Numbered from the stretch's first letter, positions 46,486 through 55,092 are shown. The stretch: 64,000 bases of DNA from a virus (IMGVR_UViG_3300033545_000002:22052-86051), one strand, 5' to 3'. Program-made: numbers and translations. Notes: generated by a model from the letters alone, not told the origin.

Positions 46486-48372
46486 TCAGAACGGGTCAGG
46501 CCCATCAGCATACGGAAGTCTCATATTTACATCAATCATTTCTTGCCTCATGGTTGGCGCTGGGCTTGATCGTTTAGGATCGCAAAACGGAACCATATTT
46601 AGAGGATCTACAAACCTTCTTATATCCCAATTCATCAACATATCGAAATCGCCAGGCTTCCCACCAGTCCGCCTTCTCTTGATTTTTTGAACATAAATTT
46701 TAACTTCTGGGCTTGTTTTTTTGATGTGATGATTAGGGCGATAATAAGAAATGATGGAATCTGATTTATTGGCCCACATGGCCCCCCCTGATATGTCGTA
46801 CATATCTACTGGCGGCAATGACTTGTCGGCTTCCCTCTGTTGTTTTACCGGATGCGCAACGATGTTATACACTACAGAATTAAGCAACGCAAACCTCTTT
46901 ACATCTTTCAATTGTTCAGACAAATATTGATCTTCTCGCTGATATGGTTTTTGCAAATGGTCAAGTTGATTCCACGGATCAATCAAAACACCGTCTACGC
47001 CTTTTTTCAAAACAAGATACCTGAATTTTTCATGGATTGAATTTATATCGTGACCGTCTTCTGGGTAAACGTAGAAAATATGCCGATCTATAAAAAGACA
47101 TGCTTCCACATATTCATCCTCCGACATATCTTTAAGCCGTTTGCCGACATACATTTCAACAATGTCATCATAAAAATCAACTGGGGGATAATTCTCTGGA
47201 CTGAAGACAGCCCACGTCCAGCCGTCGTAAATACTTTTAGTAAGCATCATCTGCAAAATCAACGTGGTTTTGCCGTGGTTTGCGTGTCCAACTATAAGAT
47301 TTATTTCTCCTTTTTTCCATCTAAAAAATTCATCCATTTCACCAAAATGCGTTTTTGGCGCAAGCTGAATACCTTTCCTGAAATTTTCCAGCATGGTTGG
47401 GAATATATCTTCAACATAAAATATTCCATCAACAGGAATAAACTGTGCATTGTTGATAACATTAACAACAACATCTTTCCCCAAATATTGTAAAACCTCA
47501 TTCAAGTCTTTGCAACGTCTTTTCATATTTCCGTCTGCTGGTACGCATTCTTCTAGTGGATAAGAAATAACCTTACATCTCTCAACACCAAGTCTTCTAA
47601 TCAATTCCTCCTTCAACGATTCCCCGGCCTTGTCTCCGTCAGTAGCAATAATAAATTCTTCCACCCCAATCAACCATTCAGCACAATTGTCTATATAATC
47701 CAATTTTTGTTCACCCATCGAAGCCCCGTTTGGAACGGACACCTGCCCCCACTTACTAAATTCATTATTCGTTATTTCCCCTGTTGTTTCATCCACAATT
47801 GGATCAACACCAAATCCAGATTCAAAAGAACTCATGCAATCAATCTCACCTTCCGTCAAAATGCAAAACTTTTTATCGGAAATAGAAGGAAGGTTAAACA
47901 AAATAAGTTCCGCCCCCTTACACATTTTAAATTCCTTCTTGGATGTTCTGTACTTGACGTTAATAAGCTCACCATTTCTAAAGTAAGGGAAACACACACA
48001 ATTTTCACGGGTGCCTGTCTGTGGCATAATCTCTTCTTTGCTAAAGATGAAAAAGTGTTCAAGTGTATTTTTTGAAACCCCCCTTAACCTAAACCATTTT
48101 TCAGCGTTTTCTCTAAGTTCAATTTGTTTCAAAATATCTTTAGCTGGCAATTCGTATTTTTTAATTTCTCTTTTTCTTTCCGACGAACGAACATTACCTC
48201 TAAAGTTGCACCCATCGTTATGACATTTGTATTCTCCGGTTGTAATATTCACGCTAAGTGAACGATCTTTTTTATTTTTTCTTCCATCATGGCATCCTGG
48301 GCAAAATGTTTTTTCGCTACCGGCTCGGCGCGTCAACTTAATCCCCAAATCACACAATTTATCGTAATACAT
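46486..48372 (-). CDS. Primase-helicase (T7 gp4-like)
   Basis: A 628-residue fusion. N-terminal zinc site (Cys24, Cys27, Cys50, Cys55), Toprim-like core (LTEGEIDCMS and ATDGDKAGES), then a RecA-like helicase with Walker A VGHANHGKTTL near residue 356 and the DGVLIDPWNQLDHL motif. Couples fork unwinding and primer synthesis. The order and size match T7 gp4 and crAss-like primase-helicases. It follows the DUF4373-like gene by 3 bases. Confidence 0.88.
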   Translation of the reverse strand: MYYDKLCDLGIKLTRRAGSEKTFCPGCHDGRKNKKDRSLSVNITTGEYKCHNDGCNFRGNVRSSERKREIKKYELPAKDILKQIELRENAEKWFRLRGVSKNTLEHFFIFSKEEIMPQTGTRENCVCFPYFRNGELINVKYRTSKKEFKMCKGAELILFNLPSISDKKFCILTEGEIDCMSSFESGFGVDPIVDETTGEITNNEFSKWGQVSVPNGASMGEQKLDYIDNCAEWLIGVEEFIIATDGDKAGESLKEELIRRLGVERCKVISYPLEECVPADGNMKRRCKDLNEVLQYLGKDVVVNVINNAQFIPVDGIFYVEDIFPTMLENFRKGIQLAPKTHFGEMDEFFRWKKGEINLIVGHANHGKTTLILQMMLTKSIYDGWTWAVFSPENYPPVDFYDDIVEMYVGKRLKDMSEDEYVEACLFIDRHIFYVYPEDGHDINSIHEKFRYLVLKKGVDGVLIDPWNQLDHLQKPYQREDQYLSEQLKDVKRFALLNSVVYNIVAHPVKQQREADKSLPPVDMYDISGGAMWANKSDSIISYYRPNHHIKKTSPEVKIYVQKIKRRRTGGKPGDFDMLMNWDIRRFVDPLNMVPFCDPKRSSPAPTMRQEMIDVNMRLPYADGPDPF

Positions 48373-48375
48373 TGC

Positions 48376-48954
48376 CTATTCTTGATTTCGTTTTACGAAA
48401 TGTGGTTGATACCCTCCTTCCTGAAATAACTGTTGCTGATCTTTCGTCAATGGTTGCTTTTGCCCATTTTTGAAAATAGCCTCTTTCCCGTCTTCCGAAA
48501 ACCCAACCGCGCTTTCTTCTTTCTTTCTTTGTTTATTTCTTTCTTTCTTTGCACCATTTTGCATTGCATTTGCATCCGCTTGCTCTGCATTTGTTTGCAA
48601 ATGCTTTGCAAATGCAGCGTTTCTTCGCTTATCACTTATGTCATTCCTTTTAGCCAAATTCCTTGTAACTCTATTGGATTTCAGTATGTTATCCATTATT
48701 AAAAAAAGTTTATAGTTGTTAACACAACAGTCTAGTACTTTTTTTATATATGAACTGCTCTCGTTAACATCTTTTGCAATTGCAGCAAAAGTGATCTCGT
48801 CAAGCTCTAAACTGCCTCCTTCCTCATGCATCATCTCGCAAGTTGCCCAATAAATCCCCAATCCAGACGACTTAAAATCCTTCACCAATGCCCCTATTTT
48901 ACGGTCATTTCTAGCGTTGAGATCATGAGAAAAATAGTTTTTGTCGCCAGCCAT
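48376..48954 (-). CDS. DUF4373-like Rep protein with QxxLF motif
   Basis: A 192-residue protein starting DKNYFSHDLNARNDRKIGALVKDF, matching the Lin1244/DUF4373 winged-helix N-terminal type, then a helix-rich middle with Lys/Arg/Gln stretches and QQQLF at 173-177 near the C-terminus. Its gene holds an origin-like repeat array. Family members are linked to phage replication initiation. Adjacent to primase-helicase. Confidence 0.7.
   Translation of the reverse strand: MAGDKNYFSHDLNARNDRKIGALVKDFKSSGLGIYWATCEMMHEEGGSLELDEITFAAIAKDVNESSSYIKKVLDCCVNNYKLFLIMDNILKSNRVTRNLAKRNDISDKRRNAAFAKHLQTNAEQADANAMQNGAKKERNKQRKKEESAVGFSEDGKEAIFKNGQKQPLTKDQQQLFQEGGYQPHFVKRNQE
48516..48617. repeat. Origin-like array inside the Rep-like gene
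   Basis: The gene contains four GCATTTG or CAAATGC heptamers at 48566, 48587, 48598 and 48609, with the last three exactly 11 bases apart (the first 21 bases earlier), two of them in inverted orientation. Next to them (48516-48550) is a strongly strand-biased CTTT tract. The 11-base spacing is not a codon multiple, so coding repeats do not explain it. The plan recalls lambda O, whose origin lies inside the gene. Confidence 0.5.
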
Positions 48955-48957
48955 GAT

Positions 48958-49410
48958 TTAAGTTGTTTCCTCTACGTAAGTACCTTCCATAGCCATATCT
49001 CCTAATATTGTTGCCTGCCAAGCATATAAATGTGTCAAGAATACAACCTCACCTTCTTTTATAGTAAAAAGAAGAATCATTCTATGAACTCCAGGGTAAG
49101 CTCTTGGTGGATCAACGCTTATAAACCAAATAGGTTCCGGATCAATAGCGTGTCGTTCTTTTCTGAATTTGGTAATTTTATAGTAGGCAAAACACTCTTT
49201 TATAAATTCAATAATAAAATGACAATCTTTGCAACAGGTGGCGAGATCATCATCTGGAACATCCCAAGGCTCTTTATAATAGGCATCATGATGAACATGA
49301 AGTGTTTTTTTAGTATCCCCACAATATTTACAAGCAAACCCATCTCTTTCTAAAATTTTAAGCCTCTTTTTTTGCCACCTTGGGTCGAGTAGTTTTTCTG
49401 AGTAAGTCAT
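48958..49410 (-). CDS. HNH endonuclease-like protein
   Basis: A 150-residue protein with the phage HNH pattern: DPRWQKKRLKILERDGFACKYCG, TLHVHHDAYY, and CCKDCHFI, giving Cys pairs and the His-His motif. May be a packaging-type HNH, a homing nuclease or a restriction-like enzyme. It follows the ncRNA candidate, which lies upstream of its start. Confidence 0.75.
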   Translation of the reverse strand: MTYSEKLLDPRWQKKRLKILERDGFACKYCGDTKKTLHVHHDAYYKEPWDVPDDDLATCCKDCHFIIEFIKECFAYYKITKFRKERHAIDPEPIWFISVDPPRAYPGVHRMILLFTIKEGEVVFLTHLYAWQATILGDMAMEGTYVEETT

Positions 49411-49436
49411 AAGCGATAAATTAAAAAGGGTAGGTA

Positions 49437-49630
49437 TAGAAACAAAAGTCCCCCGCTGGTCGACGGGGGAGCTTAAGTTTCTCGGGCTTTTACCTCCGAT
49501 ATTCTTTAAAGACCTTCGTATTCCGACCAGAAAATACTTCGGTTAAATATTATGTATAGTTATGATTTAACATTGTGCGGTAACTTTTAAGAGGAATCAA
49601 ATTGGAGACTAAGATAGTGAAATGTTTTTT
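49437..49630 (-). ncRNA. Candidate structured RNA with kissing loops
   Basis: The 239-base gap holds several pairings on the minus strand: GTTAAAT/ATTTAAC (49571-49542), GTATT/AATAC (49537-49518) with a loop carrying CUGGUCG, a 10-base palindrome (49512-49503), UCGG/CCGA (49499-49482) and a strong CCCCCG/CGGGGG hairpin (49469-49450). The last hairpin's loop (CGACCAG) is perfectly complementary, seven bases, to the CUGGUCG loop, a kissing interaction. A U-rich end follows the strong hairpin. No ORF over 30 codons was found in it. Confidence 0.55.
49450..49469 (-). terminator. Strong hairpin at the end of the candidate RNA
   Basis: CCCCCG (49469-49464 on the minus strand) pairs with CGGGGG (49455-49450), loop TCGACCAG, followed by ACTTTTGTTT. 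It could end the upstream transcript or be part of the RNA fold. The U-run is interrupted, so termination may be partial. Confidence 0.55.
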
Positions 49631-49637
49631 GATTCAC

Positions 49638-49645
49638 CAAAATTA
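49638..49645 (-). promoter_or_regulatory. -7 box for the candidate RNA/HNH transcript
   Basis: TAATTTTG on the minus strand (49645-49638) is a perfect TAnnTTTG. A TTG lies about 17 bases upstream (within the end of the 74-residue gene). It would start transcription near 49630, giving the candidate RNA its own promoter. Confidence 0.5.
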
Positions 49646-49649
49646 TTTT

Positions 49650-49874
49650 CTACCAATTCTGCCAAGGGGCCTTTGCACCTATTTCCAAAATACCTGATTT
49701 GTCTTTACGTGCGTAGAAGAAAGCCTTCGGAGCGCCGTTCATTATTTTCCTGACGGCATATGGAGCATCTGCTTCATATCGGATGGATCGGTCTTTGTTA
49801 TAAATAAGACACTTGGAGCCGACATAAAATCCTGGAATATTTGATTCAAGTCCCAACTGAACTTTTACAATCAT
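49650..49874 (-). CDS. Hypothetical protein (74 aa)
   Basis: A small beta-rich basic protein with no recognised family, nine bases after the helicase-methyltransferase gene ends. Its 3' end holds the -7 box of the ncRNA region. Confidence 0.55.
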   Translation of the reverse strand: MIVKVQLGLESNIPGFYVGSKCLIYNKDRSIRYEADAPYAVRKIMNGAPKAFFYARKDKSGILEIGAKAPWQNW

Positions 49875-49883
49875 AAATTTATT

Positions 49884-52058
49884 TTACTTGAATAGTAATT
49901 GCTGCCTGTTTCCTTGTTCAGCAGCGCGACAATTTCTGATAGCAAGGTCGAAATAGCTTTTCTTCAATTCAAAACCAATTCCATTTCGTCCCATTTTGAT
50001 AGCCTGAAATACTTCGCTTCCAATGCCCATAAAAGGCGTCAGGATCGTATCTCCTTTGTTTGACCATAAGGTAATCGTTCGTTCGATTGTCTGTAACTGA
50101 AGCGGCGCAATATGTTTCTCGTCGGCTTCCCCACGGCCTTCTCTCCCATTCAACGTATCGCCGTAGTCAATGTCCATCCACACAGGGGATGCGTATTGTT
50201 GCCATGTATCGACGGATATTTCACATTTCACCGGATGTTCGTGTTCACCTGGTTTTCTGAACACCAGTAAGTAGTCTGGTATTCCGACCCGGCTCATGGC
50301 AGCATCTTTTTTAACCTGCTTATGAAGTAATCCTAATGCTTTAGTCCGCTGCATCTCCGTGACTGGATTTTTCCAAATTGTCACTCTGGAATGATAAATA
50401 AATCCAACATCTTCGAATGACTGTCGGATCATATTTGAAAAATCACGCAATCCAATATACCCTTCTTTACCTTTTTGGATGGGCAAATCCATACAATGAA
50501 CAACTACATTCCGGCCGGACCACATGATCCTATGAAGTTCTTTTGCCAAAAAATTGAAAGCTATGAAAAACTCTTTGTAGTCTTTGCTATTACCCATATC
50601 TTCCAATTCGTCACTGTAAACATATAATTCAGAAAACGGGGGAGAAAATATTGACAGACCAATGCTTTCGTCAGGAATATTTTTAATCAACTGAACACAA
50701 TCGCCCAATTGTATTTTAAAGTTATTGCCGATTTCCTCCTGAAATTGTCGTTCCATTTTTTCTTTTGATTTTAATTTTCGGTTGACGGCTTTAGTCATTT
50801 CCTCTTGCATTTGCTCGAATTGTCGCTCCTTTTCTCTCAATATCCGACCAACGTTTTGCATGGTATCGGTAGTGACTAGATAGACATTCACCTGATCTTT
50901 TTGGCCAAAGCGCCAAGATCGACGAATGGATTGGAATACTGCCTCAAATGAGAAGTCGGGGGCAGCGAATATTTGGTTATGGCAATTTTGAAAATTAAGC
51001 CCGGCTCCGGCGATTTTGCTCTTAGTGAGTAGCACCCGTATCTTTCCAAGTGCAAAATCGGATAACTTTTCTTCCTTCCACTCTACAGTGTCACTACCAC
51101 GAACCTCAACTGCATCAGGAATTAGGCGTTTCAATTCATCGCCTTCCTCATTCTGCTTTATCCAAATCAAAAAAGTTTCATCTGATCCGTTGACAATATC
51201 AGCAACTTTAGAAAGTCTTTTATCCTTAGTCCTGCGTAATTCTTGATTAAATGATGTTGCCGAAACCGCTGAATCATTGAACAACATCCCGTTATCCTTT
51301 TTGTCAGTTTCGATTTGAAGTTCGATGAAATTTAATGGTGGCAAATCATACCCGGATTGCTCAAACCCAATGTCAGAAGGCTTTTGGAACATAATGGCCC
51401 ACGTACTTACCCATTCCCAAAACACACGATTGCTATGGCCTTTTAGCCGCCATTTATTCGTTTCGCCGCCGTCATGGACAAAATACATAGCCAGCATTTC
51501 CGAACGCGGCATTACATCTAAAAACTCGCTGTAATTGCCAATCTCCATCGGGCTGTTCGGCGAAGGAGTGGCCGACCATACGGATTTATACGGAGTTCTT
51601 TTGAATAAGTCAATAATTTGATTCCGATAAGCCCCTTCATGGTTTTTGAGTATGCTGCCCTCATCTAATACAATGCCAGAAAATTCAGGAATCCAATCAA
51701 CGATGTTATCCAATTGGTCATAGTTGATAATGTATATTCCCATCTTTGGCGGTCGTGTTAACTTTTCTACGGGAATATGGATGTTCTTACCTTCTGTAAT
51801 TGTTTGAGAAGAAACTGCCAACGGAGCCATGATTAGGACAGGAGCATTCGTATGGTCAACAACCGCCTGTGCCCACCTTAACTGCATTCTGCTTTTCCCC
51901 GTTCCTGTCCCGCTGAACACTCCGTATTTCCCGGCAGACAAAGACTTATTAACAATAAAATTCTGGAAAGGAAACAAAAATGAACTATTGATATTGGCCT
52001 CAAACCCGCTATGAATATGCTCTTTTCGTTTTGTTTCCAGGAACTGTTCGTAGGTCAC
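49884..52058 (-). CDS. Fused SNF2-type helicase and DNA methyltransferase
   Basis: A 724-residue fusion with a GTG start that overlaps the preceding stop (GTGA). N-terminal helicase: Walker A FSGTGTGKSRM (50-56 core), DEAD-like LDEG (131-134), motif VI QSIRRSWRFGQKDQV near 390. C-terminal methyltransferase: FSPPF near 480, PFMGIGSE at 675-682, giving the beta-class N6-adenine/N4-cytosine order (IV before I). The protein ends RQQLLFK, a clamp-binding-like QxxLF. May modify phage DNA against restriction, with helicase-driven access; unlike typical stand-alone methyltransferases. Confidence 0.82.
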   Translation of the reverse strand: MTYEQFLETKRKEHIHSGFEANINSSFLFPFQNFIVNKSLSAGKYGVFSGTGTGKSRMQLRWAQAVVDHTNAPVLIMAPLAVSSQTITEGKNIHIPVEKLTRPPKMGIYIINYDQLDNIVDWIPEFSGIVLDEGSILKNHEGAYRNQIIDLFKRTPYKSVWSATPSPNSPMEIGNYSEFLDVMPRSEMLAMYFVHDGGETNKWRLKGHSNRVFWEWVSTWAIMFQKPSDIGFEQSGYDLPPLNFIELQIETDKKDNGMLFNDSAVSATSFNQELRRTKDKRLSKVADIVNGSDETFLIWIKQNEEGDELKRLIPDAVEVRGSDTVEWKEEKLSDFALGKIRVLLTKSKIAGAGLNFQNCHNQIFAAPDFSFEAVFQSIRRSWRFGQKDQVNVYLVTTDTMQNVGRILREKERQFEQMQEEMTKAVNRKLKSKEKMERQFQEEIGNNFKIQLGDCVQLIKNIPDESIGLSIFSPPFSELYVYSDELEDMGNSKDYKEFFIAFNFLAKELHRIMWSGRNVVVHCMDLPIQKGKEGYIGLRDFSNMIRQSFEDVGFIYHSRVTIWKNPVTEMQRTKALGLLHKQVKKDAAMSRVGIPDYLLVFRKPGEHEHPVKCEISVDTWQQYASPVWMDIDYGDTLNGREGRGEADEKHIAPLQLQTIERTITLWSNKGDTILTPFMGIGSEVFQAIKMGRNGIGFELKKSYFDLAIRNCRAAEQGNRQQLLFK

Positions 52059-52312
52059 TGTACGAGTATTTTTATGTAGTCAGGATGCTTGTGGACGGCT
52101 TGCTTTGACCAATCACCTCTTGCTGGCCGACGTTCAATTATCATCTTCAATGATCCATACCATCCCGGAAACTTATCACCTATTTTCATTTGGTAATCTT
52201 TTGGAACGATTAGTTTATAAACACCGTCCTTAGTGTAAGGAGGATATTGAAAACAATGTGGGATAGGTGTCTGACCACCTGGCGGTATATTGATAGGAAT
52301 TTCGTGTATCAT
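52055..52312 (-). CDS. Hypothetical protein (85 aa)
   Basis: A small basic protein, overlapping both neighbours by 4 bases (GTGA and ATGA), hence translationally coupled between the SLOG protein and the helicase-methyltransferase. No family recognised. Confidence 0.6.
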   Translation of the reverse strand: MIHEIPINIPPGGQTPIPHCFQYPPYTKDGVYKLIVPKDYQMKIGDKFPGWYGSLKMIIERRPARGDWSKQAVHKHPDYIKILVQ

Positions 52313-52737
52313 ATTTTTACAATTTTCATTTTCTTTGTTCTGTCTTTAAACTTTTTAATGGTGTCATGGGTTCCGGGGCTGGAGTAATCCCAAAACGAGA
52401 TGCCTTCATCGGCGAAGTCTGCAATCTTTGTGTTTCGATTAGGCCCGGCAAGAGCGTTATATTCCCCGTATTGACCCATGCGCCTCAAACAAGGTTCGGC
52501 CATATCTTTCCAATCAGCCTGGAACCCTTTGTATGGAATGCCTTTTTCTTTGGCGTAGTCTCTGGCAATGGCGTCCACTCCCCTTGCTTTTTCATCGTCA
52601 ATTGCCACACCGGAAACAATCATTTCAACTTTATGGATTTTCCTAAACTCATCCAATTCAAAATATACTCGCTTTTTGTTACTATACGTACGGGTGCCGA
52701 CAACAGCTAATTTTATAGGTTTCCCAATCGTTTGCAT
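52309..52737 (-). CDS. SLOG-family (DprA/YspA-like) protein
   Basis: From the ATG at 52737 (MQTIGKPIKLAV), 142 residues. Core KLAVVGTRTYSNKKRV near 9-24, then IVSGVA and GVDAIARDYAKEKGIPYKGF, a Rossmann-like SLOG/DUF2493 pattern, and a C-terminal GPNRNTKIADFADEG. Such proteins bind nucleotides or ADP-ribose-like ligands. The longer frame to 52788 would use GTG and overlap the clamp gene more. Role unknown. Confidence 0.78.
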   Translation of the reverse strand: MQTIGKPIKLAVVGTRTYSNKKRVYFELDEFRKIHKVEMIVSGVAIDDEKARGVDAIARDYAKEKGIPYKGFQADWKDMAEPCLRRMGQYGEYNALAGPNRNTKIADFADEGISFWDYSSPGTHDTIKKFKDRTKKMKIVKI

Positions 52738-52738
52738 T

Positions 52739-53743
52739 CTACTCTGTTTGCGTGTGAAGTTGCATGATGAGTGTGGTAAACTTTTCACCGGGAGTTTTGA
52801 CCCAGTAAAAGTTTTGTCCTTTGAAAAAATGAATGTCCTCCGCGTCGATGGCCATTAGCAATCGGTTCATGTGTTCCGCATTGTAGGTGAAAGGGGCGGA
52901 CGGTGTTAGTTTTTCTATGTTTTGCTCCAAGCTAATGTCCATGTTTTTGTCGTTCATAAACATTTTGCCTTCCTGCAAAGTAACGAAGGGGATCTTGCTG
53001 GATTGGGCGCACTCCGAATTGAATTGCTGCATGTCGCTGGCGGAAATATTAAATTCCTCTTTGTCACTTGTTATCTTCCCGTAATTGATAACGTTGATGT
53101 ATTTTATCTCTTGTTTTGCAAACCCGATAACCCCATTGTCGGTGTAGAAAAACATATAATTATCGGAATATGCGTATTCTTTAATGGAAAGTTTTGAAAT
53201 GACTTGTGCATGTCTGTTATCCAGTACAATCTCAAATTCTTCGTCAACCGGCTCTGAAAAAAAAATGATTCCATTCGATGCACAAATATGCCCATTACCT
53301 ACCATAATGAACGACATCCAGGAAGTGTTAGTTTCGTCAATTTTCAGTGGGAAATACTGCGCCCGATCCAACACTTTCATAAAGTTTTCAGAGATGGGGA
53401 ACCGCTCACTGGTCGGTTCGGGAATCATTGGGAACCCAACCAAATCCGGTACTTGAAACGTTATGGGTATTTTCGTGTCGGTGATTGTCACTTTGTTCCC
53501 TTTTTGCGTGATGTTTAAAAAGTCGGTAGCTTCGTTGCTTAACTTGACGCCCAACAATTTTTCATCCACCAATATCGGCTTGTCAATACCAGAGCATTCA
53601 AATTGGACGAAAGAGGTTAGGACACTTTTTGTTGCCTTCCCATTCTCCAATTTGATGTACTCTAAAATCGGTAGAATGTTGTGCCCTTTGATGTGGGACG
53701 CCATTTTTTGAAAGGCTCTAAGCCCCGTTACAGAAATATTCAT
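52739..53743 (-). CDS. Beta-clamp-like protein (DnaN-like)
   Basis: A 334-residue protein with the domain pattern of a sliding clamp: SVTGLRAFQKMASHI, NILPILEYIKLENG and a C-terminal AEHMNRLLMAI...TTLIMQL, typical of the third clamp domain. Length is slightly below bacterial DnaN (about 370). Expected to tether replication proteins to DNA. A phage DNA polymerase is not in the window. Adjacent genes end in QxxLF motifs. Confidence 0.72.
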   Translation of the reverse strand: MNISVTGLRAFQKMASHIKGHNILPILEYIKLENGKATKSVLTSFVQFECSGIDKPILVDEKLLGVKLSNEATDFLNITQKGNKVTITDTKIPITFQVPDLVGFPMIPEPTSERFPISENFMKVLDRAQYFPLKIDETNTSWMSFIMVGNGHICASNGIIFFSEPVDEEFEIVLDNRHAQVISKLSIKEYAYSDNYMFFYTDNGVIGFAKQEIKYINVINYGKITSDKEEFNISASDMQQFNSECAQSSKIPFVTLQEGKMFMNDKNMDISLEQNIEKLTPSAPFTYNAEHMNRLLMAIDAEDIHFFKGQNFYWVKTPGEKFTTLIMQLHTQTE

Positions 53744-53753
53744 TTATTGTTTT

Positions 53754-54122
53754 TTAGAAAAGTTTTTCTTGCCGGTCTGTTTTAATCGCCGCCTCCGCCT
53801 TCTTAATAATTTTGGCTTGCTTGTCAGTTTTGGGCGGCGGCAATTCTCCGATTTGGGATTTGATATACTCGCGCATACGCTCCATTCCATCTTTATTTTC
53901 GTCTGTCTTATTCAATCGGTATCGGAAATAATATCCAGGCTTCTCATCGTATATTGACTTAAACTCTTTCTTGTCTTTGCTAATAATCACACCGAACTTT
54001 TGCTCAATTGATCTGGACAGCTCTCTGCTTAGATTAGTACAGTGGAATTTATGAAAGCCATCCGCTATCGTCATAGTGTCTCCATTCAACAAGGCAATCG
54101 CTATTGCGCATATTTGTGTCAT
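53754..54122 (-). CDS. Small protein ending in clamp-binding-like QEKLF
   Basis: A 122-residue protein with a helical, Lys-rich C-terminus that ends exactly in QEKLF (118-122). The clamp gene follows directly (10-base gap). The terminal motif suggests it docks to the clamp; its catalytic or regulatory function is not known. First gene of the minus transcript from the divergent gap. Confidence 0.6.
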   Translation of the reverse strand: MTQICAIAIALLNGDTMTIADGFHKFHCTNLSRELSRSIEQKFGVIISKDKKEFKSIYDEKPGYYFRYRLNKTDENKDGMERMREYIKSQIGELPPPKTDKQAKIIKKAEAAIKTDRQEKLF

Positions 54123-54190
54123 GGGTGTGAAGGTAGAAATATATTTTTAATTTCCAATTAATTTATTTTACTTTACATAAAATTACTTTA
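54123..54190. promoter_or_regulatory. Divergent promoter region
   Basis: A 68-base AT-rich gap between the minus-strand 122-residue gene and the plus-strand RHH gene. Candidate -7 boxes, each one base off TAnnTTTG, are TATATTTC on the minus strand (54143-54136) and TATATTTT on the plus strand (54140-54147). No clear -33 elements. Confidence 0.4.
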
Positions 54191-54346
54191 ATGGCAGATA
54201 CGAAACAAATAAGCGCGACCATTGACGGAGATTTAGCAGAATGGGTGGCTACTGAGGCAAAGGCAGATCGGCGCACGTTTAGTGAAATGGTGGGTATTTT
54301 ATTGGAGGAGGCAAAAGCTAAACGGGAAAAATTAGTGAAGAAATGA
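54191..54346 (+). CDS. Ribbon-helix-helix protein (51 aa)
   Basis: A short frame starting MADTKQISATIDGDLAEW: a beta-strand (QISATID) then helices, the Arc/RHH pattern, with LLEEAKAKREKLVKK at the end. Its stop overlaps the next ATG (ATGA). First gene of the plus-strand accessory operon, so it may regulate that operon or the divergent genes. Confidence 0.7.
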   Translation: MADTKQISATIDGDLAEWVATEAKADRRTFSEMVGILLEEAKAKREKLVKK

Positions 54347-55092
54347 AAACGCCTCCTAAACATTGGCAAAACACCAGCTTGCAGCACATTCCCGGCGAAC
54401 GATGGACAGACTGCATATTCATAGACACTAATGGGAAAAGTTACGATTACGGTGACTTATATAAGGTTTCAACGATGGGGCGAGTGAAGAATACTCCGCA
54501 TTTGCATAAAATCAGAAAGGATTGTACTATCCCGGTCAAAGAAAGAATAATGAGGCCAGACAATTTAAATGGGACTGATTATTTGAGAGTTAGGCTCACT
54601 AAAAATGGTAAAAGCAGCGCGCTCTTGGTACATAGACTCGTTATGCTTTGCTTTACAGAAAAAATACCGGGGAAAGACAAGGTTAACCATAAAAAGGGTG
54701 TCAAGTGGGATAATAGGCTAAAAATGCTAGAATGGTCCGATCATCCTGAGAATATTCAACACGCATATGACACCGGATTGCATCATGGCAGGCCGGGCGA
54801 AGAAAGCGCGATGGCTAAAATTGACAACAAAACAGCATTGTTGATATTCGATTCTGCTGGTACGCAACATGAGATAGCCATAAAGTTCAATGTCAGTCGT
54901 AGTGTAGTATGCGCCATTAAAAGAGGGGCAACTTGGGGAAAAATAACTAATAAACAACTAGTTAAGGAAAGATTCCCACTATCTACAAGTGATATTTTGG
55001 CTATAAGATTATCTAATAAATTAGCCACGGATTTAGCCAAACAGTATAAAAAATCGGTCAAGTTAATAAGATTGATAAGAAATGCCGTATAA
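54343..55092 (+). CDS. NUMOD4-HNH-type endonuclease
   Basis: A 249-residue protein: a NUMOD4-like start (ERWTDCIF...YKVSTMGRVKN), an HNH segment (LLVHRLVMLCF...KDKVNHKKGVKWDNRLKMLEW) and an HTH-like end (TQHEIAIKFNVSRSVVCAIKRG). Similar proteins are often free-standing homing endonucleases. Overlaps RHH by 4 bases and NinG by 11. Confidence 0.82.
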   Translation: MKTPPKHWQNTSLQHIPGERWTDCIFIDTNGKSYDYGDLYKVSTMGRVKNTPHLHKIRKDCTIPVKERIMRPDNLNGTDYLRVRLTKNGKSSALLVHRLVMLCFTEKIPGKDKVNHKKGVKWDNRLKMLEWSDHPENIQHAYDTGLHHGRPGEESAMAKIDNKTALLIFDSAGTQHEIAIKFNVSRSVVCAIKRGATWGKITNKQLVKERFPLSTSDILAIRLSNKLATDLAKQYKKSVKLIRLIRNAV

